64,000 nucleotides of DNA from CF-162 sp963667205 (GCA_963667205.1 OY762959.1:1984001-2048000); one strand, 5' to 3'. Numbered from the stretch's first letter, positions 10,029 through 18,395 are shown. Notes: generated from the letters alone by a model not told the origin. Numbers and translations are program-made.

Positions 10029-10667
10029 TCAGCCGGCCCAGGTGACGTCGCCGCAGAGGTCGGCGGGGTGGTCTTTGGCGGCGAAGCCGGCGTACTCCGC
10101 CTTCGCCTCGGCGATCGTCGTGCCGTCGCCGTGGCCGGGCAGCACTTCGGTCTCGTCGGGCAGCGCTAAGAGCGTCGAGGTGATCGACTCGATCGTCCGC
10201 TGCAGGTCCTGGGGGCTGTTGGTCCGGCCGGGGCCGCCGGGAAAGAGCGTGTCGCCGGAGAAGAGGAACTTGCCGGCGAGGAAGCACGTACTGCCGGGCG
10301 TGTGTCCCGGCGTGTGCAGGGCGCGCACGGTGACGCCGCCCGCCGCCAGCTCGCCGCCGTCCGTGAGTGGCTCGTCGATCTGCTCCGCCGGCATGATCTG
10401 CTCCGCCGGGTGGCAGATAACGGGAGCGCCGAGAGCGCCTTTCACGAGGTCGTAGTCCATCCAGTGGTCGTGGTGTGTGTGGGTGAGGACGATCCCCTTG
10501 ACGTCGAGCTCCTTCGCCGCGGCGATCACTTCCTCGCTGCCCGACGGCATGTCGACGACCAGCGCCTCACCGGACGCCTCGTCGGCGATGATGTAGGCGT
10601 TGTTGGCGAACGAGCCCAGCGGCCCGAAGCGCATCACAGTCAGGTTGCCGTCGCCGTACACGTCCAT
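10029..10667 (-). CDS. Metallo-beta-lactamase-fold hydrolase, glyoxalase II-like
   Basis: A 212-residue MBL-fold hydrolase with the metal motif LTHTHHDHWMD, the downstream HTPGHTPGS ligand region, the SGDTLF aspartate and the PGHGDGT histidine. This short layout is typical of hydroxyacylglutathione-hydrolase-like proteins; the substrate is unknown. The start is the ATG at 10667 because GGGAGG lies about 8 bases upstream. The start is only 42 bp from the divergent acetyltransferase gene. Confidence 0.87.
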   Translation of the reverse strand: MDVYGDGNLTVMRFGPLGSFANNAYIIADEASGEALVVDMPSGSEEVIAAAKELDVKGIVLTHTHHDHWMDYDLVKGALGAPVICHPAEQIMPAEQIDEPLTDGGELAAGGVTVRALHTPGHTPGSTCFLAGKFLFSGDTLFPGGPGRTNSPQDLQRTIESITSTLLALPDETEVLPGHGDGTTIAEAKAEYAGFAAKDHPADLCGDVTWAG

Positions 10668-10709
10668 CTGCAGAACCTCCCTGCGCTGGATGGTAACATA
10701 GCGCTCACT

Positions 10710-11249
10710 GTGATCTCGGAGTCGATTCTGACCGCGCAGAAAGTGCGCCTGCGGCCCGTCGAAGAGAGCGACCTGACGCACTTCCGCCGCTGGCTGGCGG
10801 ACGACGAGCTGCGCAAATGGCTGGGCAGCCTCGATAAGCAGCCGTCGGTCGCCGAGGAGTTCGATTGGTACTCAGCCAAGCGTCAGGACCCCGACACGGT
10901 CCTCTGGTCGATCGACTCCACGGAGGGCGCACTCCTCGGCAACGCTGAGCTGCGGATCAGCGTGGTCAACCGCCGGGCCGCGGTGGGTATCGGCATCTTC
11001 GACCGGGACGAGTGGGGCAAGGGCTACGGCACTGAGGCGATGCGTCTCGTCCTCGACTACGCCTTCGGCGAACTCAAGCTCAATCGCGTCGAGCTGGCGA
11101 CCGCCGTGGAGAACGTTCGCGCGGTGCGCTCGTACGAGAAGTGCGGATTCGTGCGCGAAGGTCTGCTGCGCGAGCACTGCCTGATCGACGGGCAGCCGAG
11201 CGACAGCGTGACGATGGCCGTCCTTCGCTCCGATTGGCAGGCGCGATGA
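10710..11249 (+). CDS. GNAT acetyltransferase, RimJ/RimL-like (tandem copy 1)
   Basis: A 179-residue acetyltransferase starting at GTG 10710 (VISESILTAQKVRLRPV). It has the RimJ/RimL acetyl-CoA motif EWGKGYGTEAMRLVLDYAF and the closing SYEKCGFVREGLLRE block. It is followed by a same-length paralogue overlapping by 4 bp (ATGA). No Shine-Dalgarno is visible; TAACAT ends 10 bases before the GTG. The substrate is unknown: either a ribosomal protein N-terminus or a small amine. Confidence 0.85.
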   Translation: MISESILTAQKVRLRPVEESDLTHFRRWLADDELRKWLGSLDKQPSVAEEFDWYSAKRQDPDTVLWSIDSTEGALLGNAELRISVVNRRAAVGIGIFDRDEWGKGYGTEAMRLVLDYAFGELKLNRVELATAVENVRAVRSYEKCGFVREGLLREHCLIDGQPSDSVTMAVLRSDWQAR

Positions 11250-11785
11250 CAGTCGCCGGCGAGGTCCGGCTCGAGGGTGAGCTGGTTGTCCTCCGGCCGC
11301 GGGTGGACGACGACCTGCCGCTCTTCGCGCGCTGGCACGGCGACCCGGACATCCGGCACTGGCTGCACATGTCGGAGATGCCGAATCAGAACATGGAGGT
11401 GGAGCGGCAGCGCTGGCAGATCGCGCGCAGCGACCCGACACGCGTGTCGCTGGTCATCGAGACGCTGGACGGCCTGCCGATCGGCAGGCCGTCCAGCGTC
11501 GGCATCGACGCGGCGCACCGGCGGGCTGAGCTGGGCATCGCCATCGGCGAGAAGGACCACTGGGGCCGCGGCTTCGGCACGGACGCGATCCGTGTGGTCC
11601 TGCACTTCGCGTTCGAGACTCTGAACCTGCGCCGAGTGGAGCTGATAACAGACATCGACAACGAGCGCGGCATCCGCGCTTACGAGAAGTGCGGCTTCGT
11701 CCGCGAGGGCGTGCTGCGAGCCAAGCGCATGCGCTACGGTGAACCGCTCGACATGCTGATGATGTCCGTGCTGCGGGAGGACTGA
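11246..11785 (+). CDS. GNAT acetyltransferase, RimJ/RimL-like (tandem copy 2, contains 40-bp palindrome)
   Basis: A 179-residue paralogue of the preceding protein with the same motifs (HWGRGFGTDAIRVVLHFAF, AYEKCGFVREGVLRAKR). The ATG at 11246 overlaps the previous stop. Residues LDGLPIGRPSSV are encoded by a perfect 40-bp DNA palindrome (11461-11500). The paralogue has unrelated DNA at the same place and aligns with one residue fewer. The gene overlaps the next one by one base (TGATG). The pair looks like a tandem duplication followed by divergence. Confidence 0.85.
   Translation: MTVAGEVRLEGELVVLRPRVDDDLPLFARWHGDPDIRHWLHMSEMPNQNMEVERQRWQIARSDPTRVSLVIETLDGLPIGRPSSVGIDAAHRRAELGIAIGEKDHWGRGFGTDAIRVVLHFAFETLNLRRVELITDIDNERGIRAYEKCGFVREGVLRAKRMRYGEPLDMLMMSVLRED
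11461..11500. repeat. Perfect 40-bp palindrome inside a coding sequence
   Basis: Bases 11461-11480 (GACGCTGGACGGCCTGCCGA) and 11481-11500 are exact reverse complements with no loop. The symmetry stops sharply on both sides. It encodes TLDGLPIGRPSSV in the acetyltransferase frame. Confidence 0.97.
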
Positions 11786-12690
11786 TGCAGGTCACCGATC
11801 GCATCTTTTCGATCCCGGCGGAGCAGGCGTTCTACACCGGCCCGCAGTCGCCTAACGTCTTCCTCGTGCGCGATGGTGACGAGGCGGCGCTGATCGACAG
11901 CGGCTTCGGCGACGAGCCGTCCGTCAAGGCGCGGCTCGACTTCCTGGCGGAGCAGGAGGGCGTGCGCGTGAAGTACATCGTGCTCACGCACCACCACTTC
12001 GACCACTCCAGCGGCGCGGCCAAGCTGCGCGACGCCACGGGCGGCGCGGTGGCCCTCCACCCGCGCGAGGAGGAGTTCCTGCGCGACTGGCAGAGCGAGG
12101 CGCCGCAGGACTTCGACGTGCCGGAGGAGGCGAAGGAGCTGGCGGCCAAGGTCGAGGCGTTCCGCAAGCAGGCCGCCGAGGCCGATCCGACGATCAAGAT
12201 GGAGGACGGCGACGAGTTCGCCGTCGGCGGTCTCACGCTGCGGATCGTGCACACGCCCGGACACACGCTGGGGTCGGTCTGCATACACATACCGCAGGAG
12301 CGCGCGCTCTTCACGGGCGACACGGCGCTGGGCCTGGGCACGGTGGCGATTTCGCCGCCGCCACACGGCGACATGGCGCTCTATCTGGAGTCGCTCGAGC
12401 GCTTGAAGACGCTGGACTCCGAGTTGATGCTGCCCGGCCACGGCCAGGAGGTGCATGCCGTTCCGGAGAAGCTGCAGGAGCTGATCGATCACCGGCTGGC
12501 GCGCGAGGAACAGATCGTCGGGCTGATCGGCGAGGGCAAGCGCACGCCGAAGGCGATGCTGAACGCGATCTACCCGGAGCTGGACAAGCGCATCCTGACC
12601 ACGGCGAAGCGCCAGATAGAGTCGCACCTGGCGAAGCTCGAGTCCGAGTCGCGCGTCGCCCAATCCGGCGACGAGTGGACGCTCGTCTGA
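11785..12690 (+). CDS. Metallo-beta-lactamase-fold hydrolase, LACTB2-like
   Basis: A 301-residue MBL-fold protein with LTHHHFDHSSG, HTPGHTLGS, TGDTALG and the PGHGQ motif. A C-terminal winged-helix-like tail (TPKAMLNAIYPELDKRI onwards) is typical of the LACTB2/RNase-Z-like subgroup. Either a small-molecule hydrolase or a nuclease is possible. Its start overlaps the stop of the acetyltransferase by one base, so the three genes at 10710-12690 form one operon. Confidence 0.87.
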   Translation: MQVTDRIFSIPAEQAFYTGPQSPNVFLVRDGDEAALIDSGFGDEPSVKARLDFLAEQEGVRVKYIVLTHHHFDHSSGAAKLRDATGGAVALHPREEEFLRDWQSEAPQDFDVPEEAKELAAKVEAFRKQAAEADPTIKMEDGDEFAVGGLTLRIVHTPGHTLGSVCIHIPQERALFTGDTALGLGTVAISPPPHGDMALYLESLERLKTLDSELMLPGHGQEVHAVPEKLQELIDHRLAREEQIVGLIGEGKRTPKAMLNAIYPELDKRILTTAKRQIESHLAKLESESRVAQSGDEWTLV

Positions 12691-12707
12691 GGCGCGAGGT
12701 CCCAGGA

Positions 12708-13739
12708 CTAGCTGTTGGCGGCTGGCGTTCCCTGTCTCCCCGCCGGCACGCGTAGCATCAGCGCATCGAGGGCGATCCGCGACTGCACGTTCGCGCGCAA
12801 GTGTTGGCGCGTCTCCCTCAGCGCTGCCACGAAGTCGATGACCTGCGCACGGTCGTGGCGTTCGGCGTCAGCCTCGATCTGATCGCGCCGGTCGAGGTTC
12901 GCGACCGCGTCTCCGGCTCCGGACTGGGCGAGTACGACGTCCCGCCACCAGCCGAGCCACTGCGCGAGCGTCTCGTCGACGGCAGCGCGGTCCCGCTTGA
13001 AGGCGTCGGAGAGCTTCGCGGCGGCGTCGATGCGGTCGGCGACGTCCAGGCCGGCCAGCGAGCGCGCGGCGTCCAGCGCCTCGTCCCGCCGCGCGAGCAG
13101 GGCCGGCGTCGCCACGGCCTCAAGCGCCCAGCCGGGACGTCCGGCGGCCAGACGGGCCAGCACGGCCGCCGCCTCGGCGTCACTGCCGCGCTCGATGAGG
13201 CCGGCTTCGATCTCTGCGGCGGCGACGAGTCCGAATTCGACGCGGCGGCAGCGTGAGCGGACGGTCTCCAGGAGGCGGTCGGCGTGGGCGGTGACGAGGA
13301 CGAAGACGACGTGCGGCGGTGGCTCCTCGAGCGTCTTCAGCAGGGCGTTCTGCGCGCCGTCGGACATCTCGTCGGCCGGATCGATGATGACGATGCGTTT
13401 CCGTCCCTCGTACGGCGCGAAGGCGATCGTCGCCTCGACTTCACGCATCTGCTCGACGGCGATCACCTTGTGCGCCGGCCCGTCCGTTGACTCTCCGATG
13501 GTCACCGTCTGGACGTCGGCGAACTTCGCCTCGCCGATGCGGCGGCAGGTCTCGCAGGCGAGGCACGGCGGGTCGTCGGCCGCGCAGTTGAGCGCCTGCG
13601 CCAGCCTCAGGGCGGCCGCCGCCTTGCCGACGCGCTCCGGTCCGGCGAAGATGTACGACTGCGCCGGCGAGCGCGACGAAACGGCCGAGGCGAGCGCGTT
13701 CAGCGCCCGGGAGTTGCCGATCATCCGCCAGCCGCTCAC
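12708..13739 (-). CDS. holB: DNA polymerase III subunit delta' (clamp-loader)
   Basis: A 343-residue AAA+ clamp-loader subunit. It starts at GTG 13739 (VSGWRMIGN) with AGGAG 5 bases upstream, which keeps the conserved Trp near the N-terminus. The Walker A-like GPERVGKAAAA keeps the Lys but lacks the usual Thr/Ser. A zinc-finger-like C-LAC-TC-RI follows, then KTLEEPPPHVVFVLVT and the sensor-1-like SRCRR. This is the pattern of non-ATPase delta'. It helps load the sliding clamp during replication. The upstream PPOX gene ends 26 bp before it. Confidence 0.9.
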   Translation of the reverse strand: MSGWRMIGNSRALNALASAVSSRSPAQSYIFAGPERVGKAAAALRLAQALNCAADDPPCLACETCRRIGEAKFADVQTVTIGESTDGPAHKVIAVEQMREVEATIAFAPYEGRKRIVIIDPADEMSDGAQNALLKTLEEPPPHVVFVLVTAHADRLLETVRSRCRRVEFGLVAAAEIEAGLIERGSDAEAAAVLARLAAGRPGWALEAVATPALLARRDEALDAARSLAGLDVADRIDAAAKLSDAFKRDRAAVDETLAQWLGWWRDVVLAQSGAGDAVANLDRRDQIEADAERHDRAQVIDFVAALRETRQHLRANVQSRIALDALMLRVPAGRQGTPAANS

Positions 13740-13765
13740 CAGTCTCCTGTCCCGGGACTCCGCTG

Positions 13766-14218
13766 CTAGCTCAGGCTCTTCGGATAGCGCTTCACGAAGT
13801 CGAAGACGCGCCACGTGCGGGGCGAGATGCGGATGCGGACCTGCCTCTTGACTCGTGGCAAGAGCTGCTGCAGGTAGGACTCCGCGGCCACGCCGAGGTA
13901 GCGCTCGACGATCGGGCGGTACTCCGGCGCCATACCCTCAACCGGTTCGAGGGTGGCCTCGCCTTCGACGAGCAGGACCTTGTAGGGGGGAGTGGACGAG
14001 TCGATCGTGACGGCGACGGCGGGGTTCTTCTCCAGCGCCTTGAGCTTGACCGCCCGCGGGCCGGTGACCATGACCAGCTCCCCGGCGCTGTGTGCGAACC
14101 AGATCGGTACCACGCGCGGCCGGCCGCTGACACCGATGTAGGCCAGGCGCGCCAGGTTGGGCCCGGCCAGCAAGGCGGCGACGACCGGGTCGTCCGTGGG
14201 TAGTGTTGCTGGTGCCAT
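13766..14218 (-). CDS. Pyridoxamine-phosphate-oxidase-fold (PPOX) flavin/F420-binding protein
   Basis: A 150-residue split-barrel protein. RLAYIGVSGRPRVVPIWF is the typical first strand pair, with VKLKALEKNPAVAVTID and a closing KRQVRIRISPRTWRVFDF. Small proteins of this group bind FMN, F420 or haem and reduce small molecules. The cofactor cannot be decided from sequence alone. It is the first gene of a two-gene minus-strand unit with holB. Confidence 0.8.
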   Translation of the reverse strand: MAPATLPTDDPVVAALLAGPNLARLAYIGVSGRPRVVPIWFAHSAGELVMVTGPRAVKLKALEKNPAVAVTIDSSTPPYKVLLVEGEATLEPVEGMAPEYRPIVERYLGVAAESYLQQLLPRVKRQVRIRISPRTWRVFDFVKRYPKSLS

Positions 14219-14331
14219 GGCGCCCGCAGTCTAGCATGACGAAGACGGGACACGGAACTTGGAATTGGTATCTGGAGCCGGCTCCAGCGCCGTGTGACAC
14301 TCGTCACCCTCGTTCGTAACGCTGGGCCGGA

Positions 14332-14337
14332 TATAAT
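14332..14337 (+). promoter_or_regulatory. -10 box of a predicted leaderless gene (DrrA-like ABC ATPase)
   Basis: A consensus TATAAT ends 7 bases before the GTG start at 14345, with no ribosome-binding site between. The transcription start would fall on or next to the start codon. No good -35 is visible. Confidence 0.6.
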
Positions 14338-14344
14338 CGGCTTC

Positions 14345-15340
14345 GTGGCATCTGCAATCGCCGCTCGTGGGCTGCGCCGCGTGTTTCCTCCCGACCTCGC
14401 CGCTGTCGACGGCATCGACCTTGATATTGAGCCGGGCCGCATCTTCGGCTTCCTCGGCGCCAACGGCTCCGGCAAGACGACGACCGTGCGCATGCTCACC
14501 ACGCTCCTCCGTCCGACCGAAGGCAGCGCCACGGTGGGCGGCCTCGACGTCGTCGAGGCCGCCTCGAAGGTGCGCGCACAGATCGGCGTTGCCCTTCAGG
14601 ACGCCTCGCTCGACCTTGTGATGACCGGCCGCGAGACGCTGGCGCTGCAGGCGCGGCTCTACCGCGTCCCGAGCGGCGAGACCGCTCAGCGCGTCGGCGA
14701 CCTCCTGCGCATCGTTGACCTGGAGGAGTCGGCTGATCGGAGCGTCGGGACGTACTCGGGCGGGATGCAGCGTCGCCTCGACCTCGCCGCGGCGCTCGTT
14801 CACAGGCCGCGGATCGTCTTCCTCGATGAGCCGACGGCGGGCCTCGACCCGATCAGCCGCGACGCCATCTGGCGCTACGTGGAAGACCTCAACGGCAACG
14901 AAGGCGTCACCTTCTTCCTGACGACCCAGTACCTGGAGGAGGCGGACCGGCTGGCGCACGAAGTGGCGATCATGGACCGGGGGCGCATCGTTGCCCAGGG
15001 CGCGCCGGCGGAGCTGAAGGCGAGCGTCGGGACGGACGTCGTCACGGTGCGCCTCGAGGACCAGGACTTCCAGCCGGACCGCGCCGTCACTGCTCTTAAG
15101 GCGATTAACGGGCTCTCCGACATACGCATCGTCGGCGACTCCGTGGTGGTTTACACGAAGGACGGCAGCTCGGCGATCGCCCCGATCGTGCGCGCGCTGG
15201 ACGAGTCGTCGGTAGCGATGGAGGAAGTGACGCTGGCGCGGCCGACGCTGGACGACGTCTTCCTGCGCAAGACCGGGCACCACATGGAGGCGCACGACTT
15301 GAACCTGGAGCCGGCAGGCGAGGGAGGAGCTGCGTCGTGA
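14345..15340 (+). CDS. ABC transporter ATP-binding protein, DrrA-like
   Basis: A 331-residue ATPase of the DrrA/CcmA group. Walker A is GANGSGKTT, the signature is YSGGMQRRLDLA, Walker B is IVFLDEPTAGLDP, and FFLTTQYLEEADRLA follows. The C-terminal domain of about 90 residues is typical of daunorubicin-resistance-type ATPases. The start is GTG 14345, placed by the TATAAT box and by family length; an upstream ATG at 14294 would lie before that box. It pairs with the ABC-2 permease that overlaps its stop. Drug or lipid export is likely; substrate unknown. Confidence 0.9.
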   Translation: MASAIAARGLRRVFPPDLAAVDGIDLDIEPGRIFGFLGANGSGKTTTVRMLTTLLRPTEGSATVGGLDVVEAASKVRAQIGVALQDASLDLVMTGRETLALQARLYRVPSGETAQRVGDLLRIVDLEESADRSVGTYSGGMQRRLDLAAALVHRPRIVFLDEPTAGLDPISRDAIWRYVEDLNGNEGVTFFLTTQYLEEADRLAHEVAIMDRGRIVAQGAPAELKASVGTDVVTVRLEDQDFQPDRAVTALKAINGLSDIRIVGDSVVVYTKDGSSAIAPIVRALDESSVAMEEVTLARPTLDDVFLRKTGHHMEAHDLNLEPAGEGGAAS

Positions 15341-16101
15341 TCGGATTCGCGCTAGACACGTATCAGCTGACGCTGCGCTCTCTGCGTGAGGTCATAAGAC
15401 AGTCTGCGTTCGAGATCCAGAACTACTTCATCCCGCTCTTCTTCTTCTTCGTCACCGTCGCCGCCCTCGGCAACGTCTCGCTGGAGGCGTTCGGCATCGA
15501 CAACTACCGGGGGTTCGCGATGCCGGTCGCCGTCCTGCAGGGCGCGGCCGGCGGCGCCAGCTTCTCGGCGCTGGCGATGGTGACTGATATCGAGCGCGGC
15601 TACTTCGACAAGCTACTCCTGACGCCGACGCCGCGCATCTCGCTGGTTCTGGGCCGTCTCTTCGGCGACGGTGTTCGCGTCATGCTGATCACGGCTGTCA
15701 TCCTGGCGGTCGGGTTCGTCTTCGGCGCCGGCATGGAGGCAGGAGTTCTCGGCTACGTCACGATCCTCGTCCTGGCCGGCCTGTTCGGACTTGCCTACGC
15801 GGGCTTCGGGCTCGCCATCGCGCTGCGCACCGGCAGCCCGCAGGCGGCGCAAGCGGGGTTCCTCATCTTCTTCCCGCTGCTCTTCCTCTCGCCTGCCTTT
15901 GCGCCGAAGGAATTGTTCGACCCCTGGCTGGAGTTCCTGGCGACGTTCAACCCGGTGACGTACATCCTCGAGGGCATGCGCACACTGGTCCTCGAAGGCT
16001 GGGACTGGGGCCAGATCGGCGAAGCGTTGCTCGCCATAGCGGCGCTTGCATCGATCAACATGCCGCTGGCTCTGCTCGCTCTGCGTCACCGCACGGCGTA
16101 G
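15337..16101 (+). CDS. ABC-2 type transporter permease, DrrB-like
   Basis: A 254-residue protein with six hydrophobic segments. FEIQNYFIPLFFFFVTVAAL opens the first, and the ERGYFDKLLLTPTPR loop is typical of ABC-2 permeases. The GTG at 15337 overlaps the ATPase stop (GTGA), and AGGGAGGAG lies about 8 bases upstream. It forms the membrane part of the exporter with the preceding ATPase. Confidence 0.9.
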   Translation: MIGFALDTYQLTLRSLREVIRQSAFEIQNYFIPLFFFFVTVAALGNVSLEAFGIDNYRGFAMPVAVLQGAAGGASFSALAMVTDIERGYFDKLLLTPTPRISLVLGRLFGDGVRVMLITAVILAVGFVFGAGMEAGVLGYVTILVLAGLFGLAYAGFGLAIALRTGSPQAAQAGFLIFFPLLFLSPAFAPKELFDPWLEFLATFNPVTYILEGMRTLVLEGWDWGQIGEALLAIAALASINMPLALLALRHRTA

Positions 16102-16103
16102 GG

Positions 16104-16190
16104 GGGCTGGCTGGCAACGAATCGATAACGGATAAACGGATACTGTCGTCGCCTCGATCCGTTTGTCCGTTCTGCATTCGTTGACAGCCC
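16104..16190. repeat. Long imperfect inverted-repeat (hairpin) element, copy 1
   Basis: The arms 16104-16141 and 16157-16190 pair over about 33 bases around a 15-base loop. The inner arms are AACGGATAAACGGAT and ATCCGTTTGTCCGTT, with one mismatch. The outer parts are GGGCTG--CAACGAAT and its complement. It starts 2 bp after the permease stop. A related sequence occurs at 20878-20951, so this looks like a small dispersed extragenic element. It may also act as a terminator. Confidence 0.65.
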
Positions 16191-16318
16191 CTGCTGCGCG
16201 TCCGCTCTACCCCTCCGCCCCCCACCTGGGCAAGCCTACCCAACGGGTCCGTAGGAAAGGCATGCCCTACGAGGTTGAGGTGCGTGTCCGTACGACGTGG
16301 ACAGGCGGGCACCGGTCG

Positions 16319-16324
16319 TATACT
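16319..16324 (+). promoter_or_regulatory. -10 box of a predicted leaderless gene (DsbA-like)
   Basis: TATACT followed by GGGCGC and then the ATG at 16331. A TGGACA lies 15 bp upstream (16298-16303), slightly close for a -35. The same TATACTGGG-GC plus start codon recurs before the lipoprotein gene at 55302. Confidence 0.6.
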
Positions 16325-16330
16325 GGGCGC

Positions 16331-17068
16331 ATGGAGTCTTGGTCCGTCGGCTACGACGGCGACGACGACGTTGAGCGCCACAGCGGCCTTCACGACGCCC
16401 CGGCTGATAAGGCGGCGCTGCACGTCACGCTCGTCTCCGACTACATCTGCCCTTGGTGCTACGTCGGACTGGCCCGGTTGGAGCAGCTGCGCCAGGACTT
16501 CGAAATCACGCTGACCGCCTGCGCCTACGGCCTGCGCCCCGGTCTGCCGCCGGAAGGCATCGCCCGCGCGGAGGCCTCGCAAGGGAAGACGTACCCGCCC
16601 GGCTACCTCGACAACCTGCGCCAGACGGCGCTCGACGCCGGCATCGACATGAAGCGCCCGGCGCTGGTGCCGAACACGCGCAAGGCGCACGAGGCGACGG
16701 AGTTCACTCACGACACTGGCGGCGATCTCTGGGCGGTGCACCGGGCGCTCTTCCGAGCGTACTTCGAGGAGGAGCAGAACATCGGCGATACGGACGTGGT
16801 CGTGCGGGCCTGCGCCGACGCCGGCCTGGAAGCGAACGAGCTGCGGGCGGCGCTTGACGCCGGACGCTACGCTGCGGAGATCGAGAAGCAGATGGCCTGG
16901 AGCCGGGAGAATGGCGTCACCGGCGTGCCGACTACGATCTTCAACAACCGCTTCGCGGTCGTCGGCGCGCAGGAGTTCAATCTCTTCCGCGACGTTGCGG
17001 GCCGCATCGTCCGCGGCGAGGTCGAGGCGGAGACGCCGCAGACAGCGGAGACAAGAGACGAGAGATAG
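16331..17068 (+). CDS. DsbA-family oxidoreductase, FrnE-like
   Basis: A 245-residue thioredoxin-fold protein with the CPWC active site at residues 40-43 (SDYICPWCYVGLARLE). The FrnE/2-hydroxychromene-isomerase-type helical insert follows, and the cis-Pro loop NGVTGVPTTIF is near the C-terminus. No signal peptide is present, so it is probably a cytosolic thiol-disulphide oxidoreductase or isomerase. The ATG at 16331 is chosen because a TATACT box ends 6 bases before it; the longer upstream reading would begin inside the hairpin element. Confidence 0.87.
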   Translation: MESWSVGYDGDDDVERHSGLHDAPADKAALHVTLVSDYICPWCYVGLARLEQLRQDFEITLTACAYGLRPGLPPEGIARAEASQGKTYPPGYLDNLRQTALDAGIDMKRPALVPNTRKAHEATEFTHDTGGDLWAVHRALFRAYFEEEQNIGDTDVVVRACADAGLEANELRAALDAGRYAAEIEKQMAWSRENGVTGVPTTIFNNRFAVVGAQEFNLFRDVAGRIVRGEVEAETPQTAETRDER

Positions 17069-17216
17069 GGATCACGGGCTGACGGCGTCGCCACGGCGGT
17101 CCACGTCTCCTCGCCTCCGTGCCATGTCTGCGTCTCGAACCCTTACGTGAACTGGAACTACGGGCCGTTTTGTGGCACACTGAGCCGCGTTAAATTCAAG
17201 GAACAAGGAGCCCCGG

Positions 17217-18395
17217 ATGGACTTTCGATTCACACCTGAAGAAGAGGCTTTTCGCGCCGAGGTCAAGGCGTTCCTGAAGAAGGAGCTGAAGCCCGGCTGG
17301 GGCGACGAATTCGACGCTGAGTCCGAGCTCGGCGTCGAAGCGCACGGCGACTTCGCTAAGAGCTTCAACAAAAAGCTCGCCGAACGCGGCTGGCTGGCGA
17401 TCGCCTGGCCCGAGCAGTACGGCGGACTGGACGCCAGCGTGATGCAGCAGGTCGTCTACAGCGAAGAGATGGCCTACGCCGGTGCGCCCGTCGGGTTCAA
17501 CATGGGCGTCGCCTGGGTCGGCCCCTCGCTTATGCTCTACGGCACCGACGAGCAGAAGAACGAGTTCATCCCCAAGATCACGAACCTGGAGCACACCTGG
17601 TGCACGCTTTACTCCGAGCCCGCCGCCGGTTCCGACCTGGCGGCGATCCAGACGAAGGCCGTGCGCGACGGCGACGACTTCGTGATCAACGGCCAGAAGA
17701 TCTGGACGACGGGCGCGCACCGCTCGAACTGGGGTTGGCTGGCGGCGCGCACCGACCCGGACGCGCCGAAGCACAAGGGCATCAGCATGTTCCTTGTGCC
17801 GATGGACGCCCCCGGCGTCACTATCCAGCCGCTGGTCAACATGGCAGGCAACCACGGCTTCAACGAGGTCTTCTACGAGGACGTGCGTATCCCGGCGAAG
17901 TACCTCGTCGGGCAAGAGAACATGGGCTGGTACATGCTCGCCGTGGCGCTCGACTTCGAGCGTTCGTCGATCGCCGGCTCGGCGCGCGTGCGGCGTTCGC
18001 TGAACGAGCTTGTCGGGTTCACGAAGGAGCACCCGCAGTTCGTGGAGAACAAGCCGGAGATCCGCTACCGGCTGGCCGACATCGCGATTGAGGTGGAGAT
18101 CGGCGCGGCGCTCTCGTACCGGGTGGCGTCGCTGCAGGCGGACGGCAAGGCGCCGAACTACGAAGCGACGATCGCCAAGCTCTACTCGACGGAGCTGATC
18201 CAGCGCTTCGCCTCCACCGGCATGGAGCTGCTTGGGATGTATGGCCCGCTGCACCCGAAGAGCAAGCACGCGATGCTCAAGGGCGGCATGGAGCGCGGCT
18301 ACCAGCTCGCCGTCAGCGCCACGATCGCCGGCGGCACGAGCGAGGTCATGAAGACGATCGGCGCGATCCGCGGCCTCGGTTTGCCGCGACCCTAG
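17217..18395 (+). CDS. Acyl-CoA dehydrogenase
   Basis: A 392-residue FAD-dependent acyl-CoA dehydrogenase. It has the N-terminal helical domain, the flavin-contact TLYSEPAAGSDLA block, KIWTTGAHRSNW, and a C-terminal GGTSEVMKTIGAIRGLG helix. The residue replacing the canonical base is hard to assign: the GGTSEV form is that of the IVD/long-chain-like group with the base elsewhere. AAGGAG precedes the ATG. It acts in fatty-acid or branched-acid beta-oxidation. It stands alone, with no electron-transfer flavoprotein gene nearby. Confidence 0.9.
   Translation: MDFRFTPEEEAFRAEVKAFLKKELKPGWGDEFDAESELGVEAHGDFAKSFNKKLAERGWLAIAWPEQYGGLDASVMQQVVYSEEMAYAGAPVGFNMGVAWVGPSLMLYGTDEQKNEFIPKITNLEHTWCTLYSEPAAGSDLAAIQTKAVRDGDDFVINGQKIWTTGAHRSNWGWLAARTDPDAPKHKGISMFLVPMDAPGVTIQPLVNMAGNHGFNEVFYEDVRIPAKYLVGQENMGWYMLAVALDFERSSIAGSARVRRSLNELVGFTKEHPQFVENKPEIRYRLADIAIEVEIGAALSYRVASLQADGKAPNYEATIAKLYSTELIQRFASTGMELLGMYGPLHPKSKHAMLKGGMERGYQLAVSATIAGGTSEVMKTIGAIRGLGLPRP

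Noticed and set aside
16163..16330. Longer N-terminus for the DsbA-like protein
   Set aside because: The extra 56 codons would begin within the hairpin element, have no ribosome-binding site and lack similarity to the family.
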